64,000 bases of DNA from assembly GCA_900208305.1 (NCBI GenBank), contig OAPG01000004.1:1054001-1118000 (forward strand). The letters are read 5' to 3'. Every line of letters begins with the position of its first letter. Position 1 is the first letter of the stretch. Shown one piece after another: positions 9,392 through 17,742 of this stretch. The stretch is from Melanopsichium pennsylvanicum (Eukaryota; Basidiomycota; Ustilaginomycetes; Ustilaginales). The position numbers and the translations under genes were made by a program. The notes below the pieces were generated by a model. It did not search any database, was not told the DNA's origin, and saw only the letters and a program-made list of their open reading frames with translations.

Positions 9392-11731
9392 CTATGACCA
9401 GGGCAAGAAGCGAGGAGGCGTATCGAGGAAGCCATAATAGTTTTGCAGGTATCGGCATACTCTTGGTGCTGCTTTCTCTTGATCACCTTTGGACACAGCG
9501 GTGCCCGTGATGGGTTGGTATAGCCAAAAGTTGACCCGATCTTGCAGAGATGCATCACTGACGGGTCGCTGTTGTGAAAAGGCGTGTTGACCCAGTTCGG
9601 TCTGCGAAATGCGGATCGCACGACCCGGCGCTGTTGTGGGGGCTTCTGTTGGGGCTTGTGGCGCTCCGCCCATGGTAAGCAGATGGATGCTATCTACGCT
9701 AGTATTGCTGTTAGCTTTGGTTCCAAGTGGTAGCCAATGTTGATTGTCAGGAAGCTGCAGCTTCTTGCTTCCATCCTCGGTGCCAAGTCTTGCAAGTGCT
9801 GTCCAAGTTCGCATCACGTATAGGCTCAAATCTCGCTCTTCGTCCGTCATGCCAATGCGTTTAAAAGTGTTCGCAATTGGTATCTGAGTCGACTCTCCTC
9901 TGTGATCGTCCTCTTCAGGATCCACTCCGTAGAACGCCATATCCGACACGAGAGTATGTACATCTTCAGCTGCACCAGTCAGCCCAAACACGAATGGAAT
10001 GTCGAGCGTATGGAATGCAGCCCACTCTTCCGTCATCTCTGGGACCACCGTCAGCGCTTCCAGCATCCCACTCGACGGCCGATGTGCTAACAAGTAGCCA
10101 TAGACATCAACACGCTCCGCGCCGGCACCTTCGCCATTCTGTGCCGCCATATAGTCGAGAATCGGAGCGGTGAACTGCGCATCGCCGGTATAAGTCGCGC
10201 ACGTATAGAAAGCTTGCTGATCCCGCATCGCTTTCTCCCGACCAGTCATCTTGATTGCGGCGGCTGATTCTTTCGCATCAAAGCCGTACAATCGGCCAAG
10301 ATCGGACGCAAGCTCAGGATGAAACCGTTCTTGATGGGCTGCTAGCGATTGATTTGAAGCGATCAGAAAATTGAACATGGTCCCTTCATCCGCGCACATA
10401 CCCACTACTATACCGCCGCCACCGTTGTTGAGCTCGCTTTTGGGTGGTAAGGAACTGAACGCACGAGCAACAAATTGCTCGTCAACAAAAGCACCATCCC
10501 ATACTGGCCCCCATTGATCTGTTACAGCGAACTTTTCGCCGTTCAAGTCCTCTCGTGCTAGTGGGAGTCGTCGGTTGTCCGCAAGAGTGGGTGTGTATTC
10601 CGACCTTGGTCGTTTGCCAACAAGTGGTCGTAGACACGCGGCCATATCATCTGCGCTAACCCGAGTACGCAGATATTCGAGTTGCGCCGCTTCATCTCCT
10701 TGCAGGTGGTAGGGGCACAGCGAGCGAACAATCATGTCATATGCAGCTTGCACTGCGTGCGTAGTACGTGGTAAGAGAGTTGCAGCTACGCCGCTCTCAA
10801 GTACGGCCTTGTGGAAGACAGCCTCAGGGGTAAGAGGAGACAGTAGCAGATAGTGAATAGCAACGCTGCCCGCACTTTCGCCAAAGACAGTCACATTGTC
10901 TCTATTGCCCCCAAATGCTTCGATCGAGGATTGCACCCAGAGCAGACCACTGACGAGATCCCATAAGCCCCAATTGCCGGCGCCCACATCGAGGTTGCTT
11001 CCAGCCGGCTTGTTTTGAAAAGAATCGAGCGTCAATAGCGGCCAGTCTCCTGCAGCCTCCCTAGCCATGGCCCTTGATCCTAGAAAGCCCATGATACCTA
11101 TCCTGTACGTCAGCGAGACGATGATACACCCGCTCTCGTGTGCCAGCCTCGCTCCGTCATATAAAGGTCGCGAACAATTTCCTACCGAAAAAGCTCCTCC
11201 ATAGATCCAGACCAGTACAGGTCTTGGCGCAACGTTTTCAGCATCACGCGATTCGGGTACCCATACATTGAGATAGAGACAGTCTTCACTACGCGGTATC
11301 GTCGTCTTTGCGCCTTTGCGTCCACGATACATGCCCTCCATCGCTGCAAAATCTTGGTATGGGTCGGATTGCCATTTGGATTGCCTTGTTTTTGACCATG
11401 TTGGAAGCGGGCCTTGGGGCACTTGCCAGCGTCGCGTCTCGATAGGAGGTTGGGCGAAAGGGATGCCTAGGTAGCCGAGCACAGAGCCAGTAGAGGTCGA
11501 GGGGTGGAACTGGGAAAGATGGATCCGGCGCGGTCGGATGCGACCTTGAAGGGGTAGAAGCAGGTCGTACTTGGGGTCGAATGATGCCATGGTGCCTTTG
11601 GCTGCTGCGTTCTGATTTTTGGCCAGCAGATGGCGGCGATTATCATAGGTGTGGTCGACCAGTGAAAGGATTGGACGTGCTTGCTCGATAATTGCGTCGA
11701 ATGCTAACGCCGAAGAAGAAGCCGGTGCCAT
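9392..11731 (-). CDS. Type-B carboxylesterase
   Basis: 779 aa from ATG 11729-11731 (MAPASSS); the frame runs further up to 11845, but that part is promoter sequence shared with GEN1 and I do not include it. A later start at MASFDPK is possible. Alpha/beta-hydrolase features of the carboxylesterase/cholinesterase family are clear: SEDCLYLNVWVP, VLVWIYGGAFSVG (oxyanion hole), the nucleophile in VTVFGESAGSVA, the acid in GMCADEGTMF and the His in EEWAAFHTLDIPFVFG. The catalytic triad is therefore intact. There is no signal peptide, so a cytosolic enzyme is expected, acting on carboxylic esters of unknown identity. It is longer than the usual ~550 aa because of an N-terminal extension of ~80 residues and a longer C-terminal part. 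It is divergent from the GEN1-like gene, with a LINE now between them. Confidence 0.88.
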   Translation of the reverse strand: MAPASSSALAFDAIIEQARPILSLVDHTYDNRRHLLAKNQNAAAKGTMASFDPKYDLLLPLQGRIRPRRIHLSQFHPSTSTGSVLGYLGIPFAQPPIETRRWQVPQGPLPTWSKTRQSKWQSDPYQDFAAMEGMYRGRKGAKTTIPRSEDCLYLNVWVPESRDAENVAPRPVLVWIYGGAFSVGNCSRPLYDGARLAHESGCIIVSLTYRIGIMGFLGSRAMAREAAGDWPLLTLDSFQNKPAGSNLDVGAGNWGLWDLVSGLLWVQSSIEAFGGNRDNVTVFGESAGSVAIHYLLLSPLTPEAVFHKAVLESGVAATLLPRTTHAVQAAYDMIVRSLCPYHLQGDEAAQLEYLRTRVSADDMAACLRPLVGKRPRSEYTPTLADNRRLPLAREDLNGEKFAVTDQWGPVWDGAFVDEQFVARAFSSLPPKSELNNGGGGIVVGMCADEGTMFNFLIASNQSLAAHQERFHPELASDLGRLYGFDAKESAAAIKMTGREKAMRDQQAFYTCATYTGDAQFTAPILDYMAAQNGEGAGAERVDVYGYLLAHRPSSGMLEALTVVPEMTEEWAAFHTLDIPFVFGLTGAAEDVHTLVSDMAFYGVDPEEDDHRGESTQIPIANTFKRIGMTDEERDLSLYVMRTWTALARLGTEDGSKKLQLPDNQHWLPLGTKANSNTSVDSIHLLTMGGAPQAPTEAPTTAPGRAIRISQTELGQHAFSQQRPVSDASLQDRVNFWLYQPITGTAVSKGDQEKAAPRVCRYLQNYYGFLDTPPRFLPWS

Positions 11732-11891
11732 GTGTGTGCACCGGTCGCACTCGCCGAAGAAGCCGGCTTTGCTTATACAGCGACCACACGTGGCATTTTT
11801 GTGGTCGATTAACGGTATTTGATTTTTTTGAACGCGCTCGCACAAACAAACAACAACACTCGGCGGTCCTTTTTACACAACATTATACCTC

Positions 11892-11904
11892 GAACACCAA
11901 CATC
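11892..11904. repeat. Target-site duplication, left copy
   Basis: GAACACCAACATC, identical to 17617-17629 on the other side of the LINE. It defines the left boundary of the insertion at 11904/11905. Confidence 0.9.
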
Positions 11905-12996
11905 CTCTTCGCCGACCAAATTGCCGCCCTTGTTGGACCTCTTAAACAAGACGCCTCGCTCGAGAAGAAGATCGACAACCTTGTCTCTGAGGTCCGCTAT
12001 GCCAACGCTAAGTCCCTCTCCGGGCTCGGCGCCATCATCAAGGAGAATACAAGGAGCTATGCACAGATTGCTAGAGCCGGAGTCACCGCCACACCAGAAG
12101 ACGGCGCCATCACTCACAACACCCCTAAGACAGCACGTTTTGCCCCACACCATCGAGTCATTCTCAATTGTCAAGACCTCCATGAATCTAATACTATTTT
12201 TGCCCTCTCTAATGTGCGCCTACATGAAGCCGTAAGCCCTGTGATCCTTGCCCACACAGGCGCCAAGGTCCACGAGACCGTGCGCCTTGCTAGCAAGGAC
12301 ATTGCCATTATCTTTGAGACCAGCGAAGGCGCAGACTCCATCCTGATGGCGGACAACTCCTGGCTTCCCAAAGCCTTCCCGGACGCCGACACCCTCCCAA
12401 AGATCAATAAGCCTGCCCTCCTGTCTAACCTTGCCGTTGTTGTACATGGTGTCCCTGCGCCCAAGGGCCAGCTCGACCCCACTGCGCACCTGGACCAGGT
12501 TGTCTCCGACCTAGAGTCCTGCAACAATGTCAAATTCACCAACTCACGGTGGCTTGTAGGACCTCAGAAGGCGAGCCTTCGGGACTTCACAAGCATAGTC
12601 CTCCAGGCCGAATCCAAGATTGTGCGAGACAACATCCTTAAGAACAAGAGGTTCAGCCTCGACCATAGGGTCCTCACAGTGGACACCTACCGCCCCCCCT
12701 TAGGACGGCCCCAACAATGCTCCAAGTGCTGCCGCTTCGGTCACATTGCAAAGAACTGTCGAGCAGCGCCTGTTTGCGGCCACTGCTCCAGGCCTCACCT
12801 TACCAAAGACCACCGCGCATGTAGCGCCTGCACGCACGAAGGCAGTGGACTTGGTACCTCATGCATGCACCAGCGCCAGCATTGCCCCAACTGCGGCGAG
12901 AACCACGAAGCAATGAGCGACTTCTGCCGCGTTAGACTAACTTACCTGGCCAAGTTCAACAACAGCCTCCGCCACACCCCAACGCAATACGCATGA
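11905..12996 (+). pseudogene. LINE ORF1 (gag-like zinc-knuckle protein), 5'-truncated
   Basis: The element's ORF1 frame begins at the insertion boundary with LFADQIAALVGP and has no in-frame Met for ~145 codons. By chance the frame continues 71 codons leftwards into host DNA to an ATG at 11692, giving a 434-codon hybrid frame whose first 71 codons are not retroelement. Three Cys/His clusters are visible: CSKCCRFGHIAKNC (from 12718), CGHCSRPHLTKDHRAC and CPNCGENHEAMSDFC. Family knowledge: LINE ORF1 proteins bind their RNA and form the RNP. The stop overlaps the ORF2 start as ATGA. Confidence 0.8.
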
Positions 12997-15900
12997 AAGT
13001 CCTCCAATTCAACGTTCACCGATCACCTGAGGTAATGCACAGCATCCTCAACGATCCCGCCATCCAAATGTATGACTTTCTCTGCCTGCAGGAACCCTTT
13101 GCCTCCCTCCCTAACACCGTCTCCCATCCCCGTTGGCGCCTCTACGGGGACCCTGCCAACACAAGCTGGAACTGGGCTCCGGCCGCCCAGCCCTCCGCGC
13201 CTCTCCCAAACCGCCGCCGCACCATCATATATGCCAACCACTTGATCTCTCCCTCAGATGTCCAGCTCCATCCTCTCAACCATCCGGATATCCTTTGCCT
13301 GCAGGTCAACACCTTGGCCGGCTCGCTTCTCCTCGCTTCTGTCTACAACTCTCCCCAGTCGCAAGAACTCCTCAGCCCCTTAGCTACCTTGCTCCACGGG
13401 ACCATTGCACAACCATGTCTGGTCCTTGGCGACTTCAATCTGCACCACCCAGCCTGGGAGAGCGACACCACCTCATCATCTCGCCACGTTGATAGCTTCC
13501 TGGCCGCTTTGGCTGAAAGAGACCTGCACCTTTTAACCCCGCGCGACCTTGGCACCTTCCTGGGCCCGTCAGGCAGGTGTACTACCATTGACCTTGCTTT
13601 TGGTTGTCCAACTGTTGCGGGCGCATTACGCAGCATCACACGCCTGGACAACAACCATGGTTCAGACCATTTTGCAGTTGAGATCCACCTTGACTTGTCG
13701 CCCATGCCCCCTGCCCCTTCACCAATCAGCCTGCAAACAAAGGACGAGGCAGCGTTTGCCACCGCTGTGCAGCAGGCTTGGTACGCCAAACCCCAGAGCA
13801 ACAGACCGCCAGCCTCTCTACATGACCTTGACGGCCATGCGGAAGCGCTGACAGATACCATCCGCACTGGCTATAAGGCCCTTGCCGCTCCTATCAGGAT
13901 TGGACCAGCAACCAGAGAGTGGTTCGTTCCCTCTCTCAAAGAAGGCCGCAGACTTGCTCACCAAGCACGGCGAGCGTTCCAGGCTGGTACCGGTACGCAC
14001 GCCTCATGGAAGGAGCAACAACGCAAATACAAGAAAAGCATCAGGGCTGCAAAGCGTGCACACTCTCGCCAACGCCTGGATGAGGTCGCTGACCCTCGCT
14101 CTCTCTGGAAGCTTGCTAAGCTGGGCAACAACAGAGTGGCTGCTTTCAAGATCGCTCCACTACAGATGGCAAACGGTATGCTTACCACCTGCCTGGAGGA
14201 TAAAGAGGCCGCACTTGCCAGCGAATTTCTACTACCGCCAAACCGTCCCAGCCCATCTGACGCCCAAGCCTTGCCCGCCTCAACTGCCGCCCCTTGGCTC
14301 CCCTTCACCACCGCGGAGGTTCAACAGAGGATCAATGCTGCCAAACTCCGCTCTGCCCCTGGACCAGACCTCATCTCGTGGCGCTTGATCAAGGTCTTAG
14401 CCGCTCTGTGGCCGGATTTTGTTCCAATTGTCACGGCCTTCTTCAACGATTGCGCCATTCGCTTTGGACACCACCCACGCTGTTTCAAGGTTGCAACTGT
14501 TGCCATTCTGAGGAAACCAAACAAGAGTGACTATAGCAAGGCAGGTGCGTACCGGCCCATCAGTCTGCTCCCTGTGCTAGGCAAACTTCTGGAAGGACTT
14601 GTTGCCGGCCGTATCCTAGCCGAGGCCGAGACAAACAGCAACCTCATTGCTGCAGAGCACTACGGCGGTAGACCGGGCAGGAGCACAGAGGACGCCCTGA
14701 TCCGCATCCATGAGTTCATCAGGCACTCCCAACGAAATGGCCTGCACTGCGCGTTAGTGGCACTTGATGTCAAGGGGGCATACAATGCCGTCCAGCCTGG
14801 CATTCTTGCCGACGCTCTGGCCAAGGCCAAACTCCCAAGCGCAGTCATCAGCTGGGCTACATCATTCATGGCAGACAGACGTGCATTGCTCAGACTTGAA
14901 AGCAGCTTCCTTGGCCCAATGCGGAGGGTAGACGTTGGCCTCCCTCAAGGTTCGCCCATTTCGCAACTCTTTTGGCTGATCTACAGCCGAGGGATGGTCG
15001 AACACCAACGCTTGCGTCGCACCCTCAGTATTGGCTGGGTTGATGACAAGACCCTCCTGGTTGCCGGGCCCATCGATACTCTCCGCCGCGATGTTGTCCG
15101 CGCTCTGGATCCTGCCCTTCAGTGGGCCCAAAGCCATGAGGCTGCCTTTGATCCGGCAAAGTCTGGTTATATGATCTTCTCGCCACGACACGCGCCTGCA
15201 AGCTTGGGTGACATTGACCTAGATGGCCTCCGCCTGACGCATTCTCCTTCGCTCAAAATCCTAGGCGTGACCTTTGGCCCCAAACTCTCCTGGACATCTC
15301 ACGTGGCTGCAGTCAGCGCAAAGGCAACGAGAGCGTTAGGTACCATCCTTGCGTGGGGCAATCGCGCCTGGGGATTCAGATTCCAACTGCAGCGCCAACT
15401 GTACATCTCGGGCGTATGGCCGATCATGTCATATGCATGCGCCGTTTGGCACAAGCCCAGGGCTGCCACTGCACTAGTCCAACCCCTCATTCGTGTCCAG
15501 CGAGCTGCCTGCATTCGGATCACTGGCTGTTTTTCTACCACATCCACAGATGCACTCAATGTAGAGGCCTCTTTGGCTCCGGTCCCACTGGCACTCAGTC
15601 GTGCAGCCGGCTTCAGCTTGGTCCGCTGGCTTGCACTCCCATCCTCGCACCCCAACCACAAGGTGACACAACGCGCTGTCCGAGTTCAGCCCAAGAGGCT
15701 CCAGGGGCCCCTTCAGACGTGGGTCTGTCACTGGCCCAGACTTGTTGCCAGCGACGTGACCAAGAGAGAGACAAAGCCGGCCCCAATGTTGGCCATTCCA
15801 CGCACTTTGGTTGCACCCAGCAAGCAGGAGGCCATCGACCTACATTACGGCCTTGCCGCACAGTGCATACCATCACTGCAACATGTCTACACAGACGGAT

Positions 15901-16751
15901 CACTCAAGAATGGCGTTGCCGCCTTTGCATACTTCTGTCAGGCAGACGGCCAGTCCCTCTTCCGCCACGAGGCCATTGGTCTGGACTCCACAGTCTACCG
16001 CGCAGAGCTCAAAGGCATCCGGGCAGCGCTTGAAGACCGGGTTGCGGATTCAGGTTCGTTTATTTTCTGCGACAACAGGGCGGCAATTGTGACCATTGGC
16101 CTACGCCCTTCTACCGATCCAGATGTACGAGCCATCCAAGAGCTTGCATCGGCCCACAACGTTACCCTGGTTTGGATCCCTGGACATCATGACATTGCTG
16201 GAAATGAGGAAGCAGACGTGCTTGCCCAGGAGGCAGCTGATAATGCCCTCCCCATGCCGGCTGAGCAAGCAGAGGAGTCTGCGCTGCGACGGCACATTGT
16301 GCAACGAACACTCGAGGCGTGGAAGCTGTCATGGGATAGGTCCCCCCATGGCAGCGCCCTCAAGGCCATCAACACAGTCAGGATTGGCCGCGCCTTTACC
16401 CTGTACCACCAGCTTCGACGAGGCCAGGCCTCGCTTGTTGCACAAGCCCGCACTGGCCATCTGGCCGTAAACGTGTTCCTGCATTCCAGACGCGTCCCTG
16501 GTGTCGAAACTGCGTGCAACCACTGTGGCAGACGCGACGACAGAAGCCACCTACTGCGCTGCCCGCACCTCAGGTTGGCTAAGGAGTGGCTGGAATTGCG
16601 GCTTCGCCAGGACCGCAGGCTGCAAGAAGGGGGCTCTGTTACCACTTTCAAAGTTGGTCTTAATGACCCAAGGTCAACAGCTGCATTTGCCGATTTCCTG
16701 GCAGAGCGGTTCCACAGTTACCGACCAAGTATTGCGCAGGCCCAAAATTAG
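12993..16751 (+). CDS. LINE ORF2: endonuclease, reverse transcriptase, RNase H
   Basis: 1252 aa, uninterrupted. N-terminal APE-type endonuclease (~1-230): VLQFNVHRS, FLCLQEPF, VLGDFNLHHPAW and the terminal GSDHFAVEI. Reverse transcriptase (~440-780): YRPISLLPVLGKLLE, motif A ALDVKGAYNAV, motif B GLPQGSPISQLFW, motif C IGWVDDKTLL with both catalytic Asp, then LKILGVTFGPKLSW. RNase H (~960-1090): VYTDGSLKNG, YRAELKGIRAAL, FCDNRAAI and GNEEADVLA, giving a complete DEDD set. C-terminus: CNHCGRRDDRSHLLRCPH, a zinc motif typical of LINE ORF2. The start ATG overlaps the ORF1 stop (ATGA), suggesting coupled termination and reinitiation. All catalytic residues are present, so the enzyme is probably active if it is expressed. 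Confidence 0.95.
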   Translation: MKVLQFNVHRSPEVMHSILNDPAIQMYDFLCLQEPFASLPNTVSHPRWRLYGDPANTSWNWAPAAQPSAPLPNRRRTIIYANHLISPSDVQLHPLNHPDILCLQVNTLAGSLLLASVYNSPQSQELLSPLATLLHGTIAQPCLVLGDFNLHHPAWESDTTSSSRHVDSFLAALAERDLHLLTPRDLGTFLGPSGRCTTIDLAFGCPTVAGALRSITRLDNNHGSDHFAVEIHLDLSPMPPAPSPISLQTKDEAAFATAVQQAWYAKPQSNRPPASLHDLDGHAEALTDTIRTGYKALAAPIRIGPATREWFVPSLKEGRRLAHQARRAFQAGTGTHASWKEQQRKYKKSIRAAKRAHSRQRLDEVADPRSLWKLAKLGNNRVAAFKIAPLQMANGMLTTCLEDKEAALASEFLLPPNRPSPSDAQALPASTAAPWLPFTTAEVQQRINAAKLRSAPGPDLISWRLIKVLAALWPDFVPIVTAFFNDCAIRFGHHPRCFKVATVAILRKPNKSDYSKAGAYRPISLLPVLGKLLEGLVAGRILAEAETNSNLIAAEHYGGRPGRSTEDALIRIHEFIRHSQRNGLHCALVALDVKGAYNAVQPGILADALAKAKLPSAVISWATSFMADRRALLRLESSFLGPMRRVDVGLPQGSPISQLFWLIYSRGMVEHQRLRRTLSIGWVDDKTLLVAGPIDTLRRDVVRALDPALQWAQSHEAAFDPAKSGYMIFSPRHAPASLGDIDLDGLRLTHSPSLKILGVTFGPKLSWTSHVAAVSAKATRALGTILAWGNRAWGFRFQLQRQLYISGVWPIMSYACAVWHKPRAATALVQPLIRVQRAACIRITGCFSTTSTDALNVEASLAPVPLALSRAAGFSLVRWLALPSSHPNHKVTQRAVRVQPKRLQGPLQTWVCHWPRLVASDVTKRETKPAPMLAIPRTLVAPSKQEAIDLHYGLAAQCIPSLQHVYTDGSLKNGVAAFAYFCQADGQSLFRHEAIGLDSTVYRAELKGIRAALEDRVADSGSFIFCDNRAAIVTIGLRPSTDPDVRAIQELASAHNVTLVWIPGHHDIAGNEEADVLAQEAADNALPMPAEQAEESALRRHIVQRTLEAWKLSWDRSPHGSALKAINTVRIGRAFTLYHQLRRGQASLVAQARTGHLAVNVFLHSRRVPGVETACNHCGRRDDRSHLLRCPHLRLAKEWLELRLRQDRRLQEGGSVTTFKVGLNDPRSTAAFADFLAERFHSYRPSIAQAQN

Positions 16752-17597
16752 ACGCGTCCTTCAACTTCTCCTGACTGCTACCTATGCGTTTAACCTGCCT
16801 TCCGCTCCACCATCTCCCCCAGCCTTGTTAGCCAGTTTCTTCCCCATCCCCTCAGACCTCAGTTCCCGCACCACACCATGGAGGACGTGCGCCGCGCCGC
16901 AGCTGACGCTAGGCGCTCTCGCCGCCACGCCCGTAAGCAACAGGGCTTTCTGCACTCCAACATCACTCGCCCAACAGCTGCCTGCGCATCCTCCCCAGCC
17001 AACAGGCGAGGCTCCCCACCGCGGCAGAGGTCAAATGCCCTGTACTTTGACCGCCCTTTTGCCATTGCAAAGGAACCCATCTGGGCGCCAGTTGAGCCCA
17101 ACTTCTACGGCAAAACGCGGCGCTCCCCTGGCATCAAGCGCAACCGCGGTCCTGGTAAGACTACAGCCACACCACCTTCCACGCCCTTGCAAGGTCAATC
17201 TGTTGCATGCCCACTCTCCATTGGCCCTTGGACCAAGACAAGCAAGCCCCACATGCCGCTCCACCAGGTTTGAACTGGTGTTCATCTTCCCTTTTCACAA
17301 TTCCCATACTCAGGCAAGCCCGAGCGCGTACCGCCCGGGTCGCGCTTTAGTCCTACTCCCTCCGTCAAATTCTTTTGGCCAATCTCTTTGACATCGCTTG
17401 GGTCCGCTAAGGATTTGCGGTTTTGCCTTACATTCTCCACCTTTTATCTGCCCAGTTTCTTGTCCTGCCCGCACCCTGCACCGCTGCTCCTTAGTTTCCC
17501 CGTTTTGCACTTCTCCGGCCATTTGTTCTGTCCTGATTAGTCGCGATTTGTAAGCCACCCGCATGGGCCTTTTCGGCCTAGGTCGGCGTATGAAATT
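16752..17597 (+). other. LINE 3' UTR
   Basis: 846 nt between the ORF2 stop and the poly(A) run. It contains the possible ORF3 and a short inverted repeat CCAGGTTTGAACTGG at about 17263-17277 that could form a hairpin. Confidence 0.7.
16878..17273 (+). CDS. Possible third ORF in the LINE 3' region
   Basis: 131 aa, starting 127 nt after the ORF2 stop in a strong context (CACACCATGG). The protein is very basic: Arg-rich at the N-terminus (RRAAADARRSRRHARKQQ), with GKTRRSPGIKRNRGPGK in the middle, and Pro/Ser-rich. I recognise no family. Most LINEs of this type have two ORFs, so this may be chance in a GC-rich 3' UTR; the good start context and clean length make it worth testing against other copies. 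Confidence 0.35.
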   Translation: MEDVRRAAADARRSRRHARKQQGFLHSNITRPTAACASSPANRRGSPPRQRSNALYFDRPFAIAKEPIWAPVEPNFYGKTRRSPGIKRNRGPGKTTATPPSTPLQGQSVACPLSIGPWTKTSKPHMPLHQV

Positions 17598-17616
17598 AAA
17601 AAAAAAAAAAAAAAAA

Positions 17617-17629
17617 GAACACCAACATC
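17617..17629. repeat. Target-site duplication, right copy
   Basis: GAACACCAACATC directly after the poly(A) run, identical to 11892-11904. Confidence 0.9.
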
Positions 17630-17742
17630 AAACGCTTTCGAGCTCTCGTCCTGGCTTGAGATCGTCCTGGCTTGATAACTTCGGGAACTCCCCTCAGAAA
17701 GAATTGACTCGCAGCCGCTTCCGAGCCGAAAGCTATGACCTG

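Larger units (their letters stand above)
11905..17616 (+). mobile_element. Non-LTR (LINE) retrotransposon with RNase H, 5'-truncated
   Basis: About 5.7 kb, flanked by a perfect 13-bp duplication and ending in a poly(A) run of about 19 nt (17598-17616). Order: truncated ORF1 (gag-like, zinc knuckles), ORF2 (APE endonuclease, reverse transcriptase, RNase H, terminal CCHC), a possible ORF3, 3' UTR, poly(A). The RNase H domain places it with Tad1/I-like LINEs; Tad1 is the main fungal clade (family knowledge). The element starts inside ORF1 with no 5' UTR, the usual result of incomplete reverse transcription. ORF2 is open over 1252 codons and no RIP-like C-to-T decay is evident, so the insertion looks young. 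It lacks its own promoter region and is probably unable to move by itself. Confidence 0.93.

Noticed and set aside
11732..11845. N-terminal extension of the carboxylesterase frame
   Set aside because: It overlaps the promoter region towards GEN1 and has Cys/Arg-rich sequence without family similarity; a good ATG lies at 11731.
11692..11904. ATG-started upstream part of the LINE ORF1 frame
   Set aside because: It lies left of the target-site duplication, so it is host DNA and not part of the element.
17563..17742. N-terminal extension of the GEN1-like frame
   Set aside because: It is translated from the LINE 3' end, poly(A) run and leader; the conserved start MGIPGLW is at 17743.
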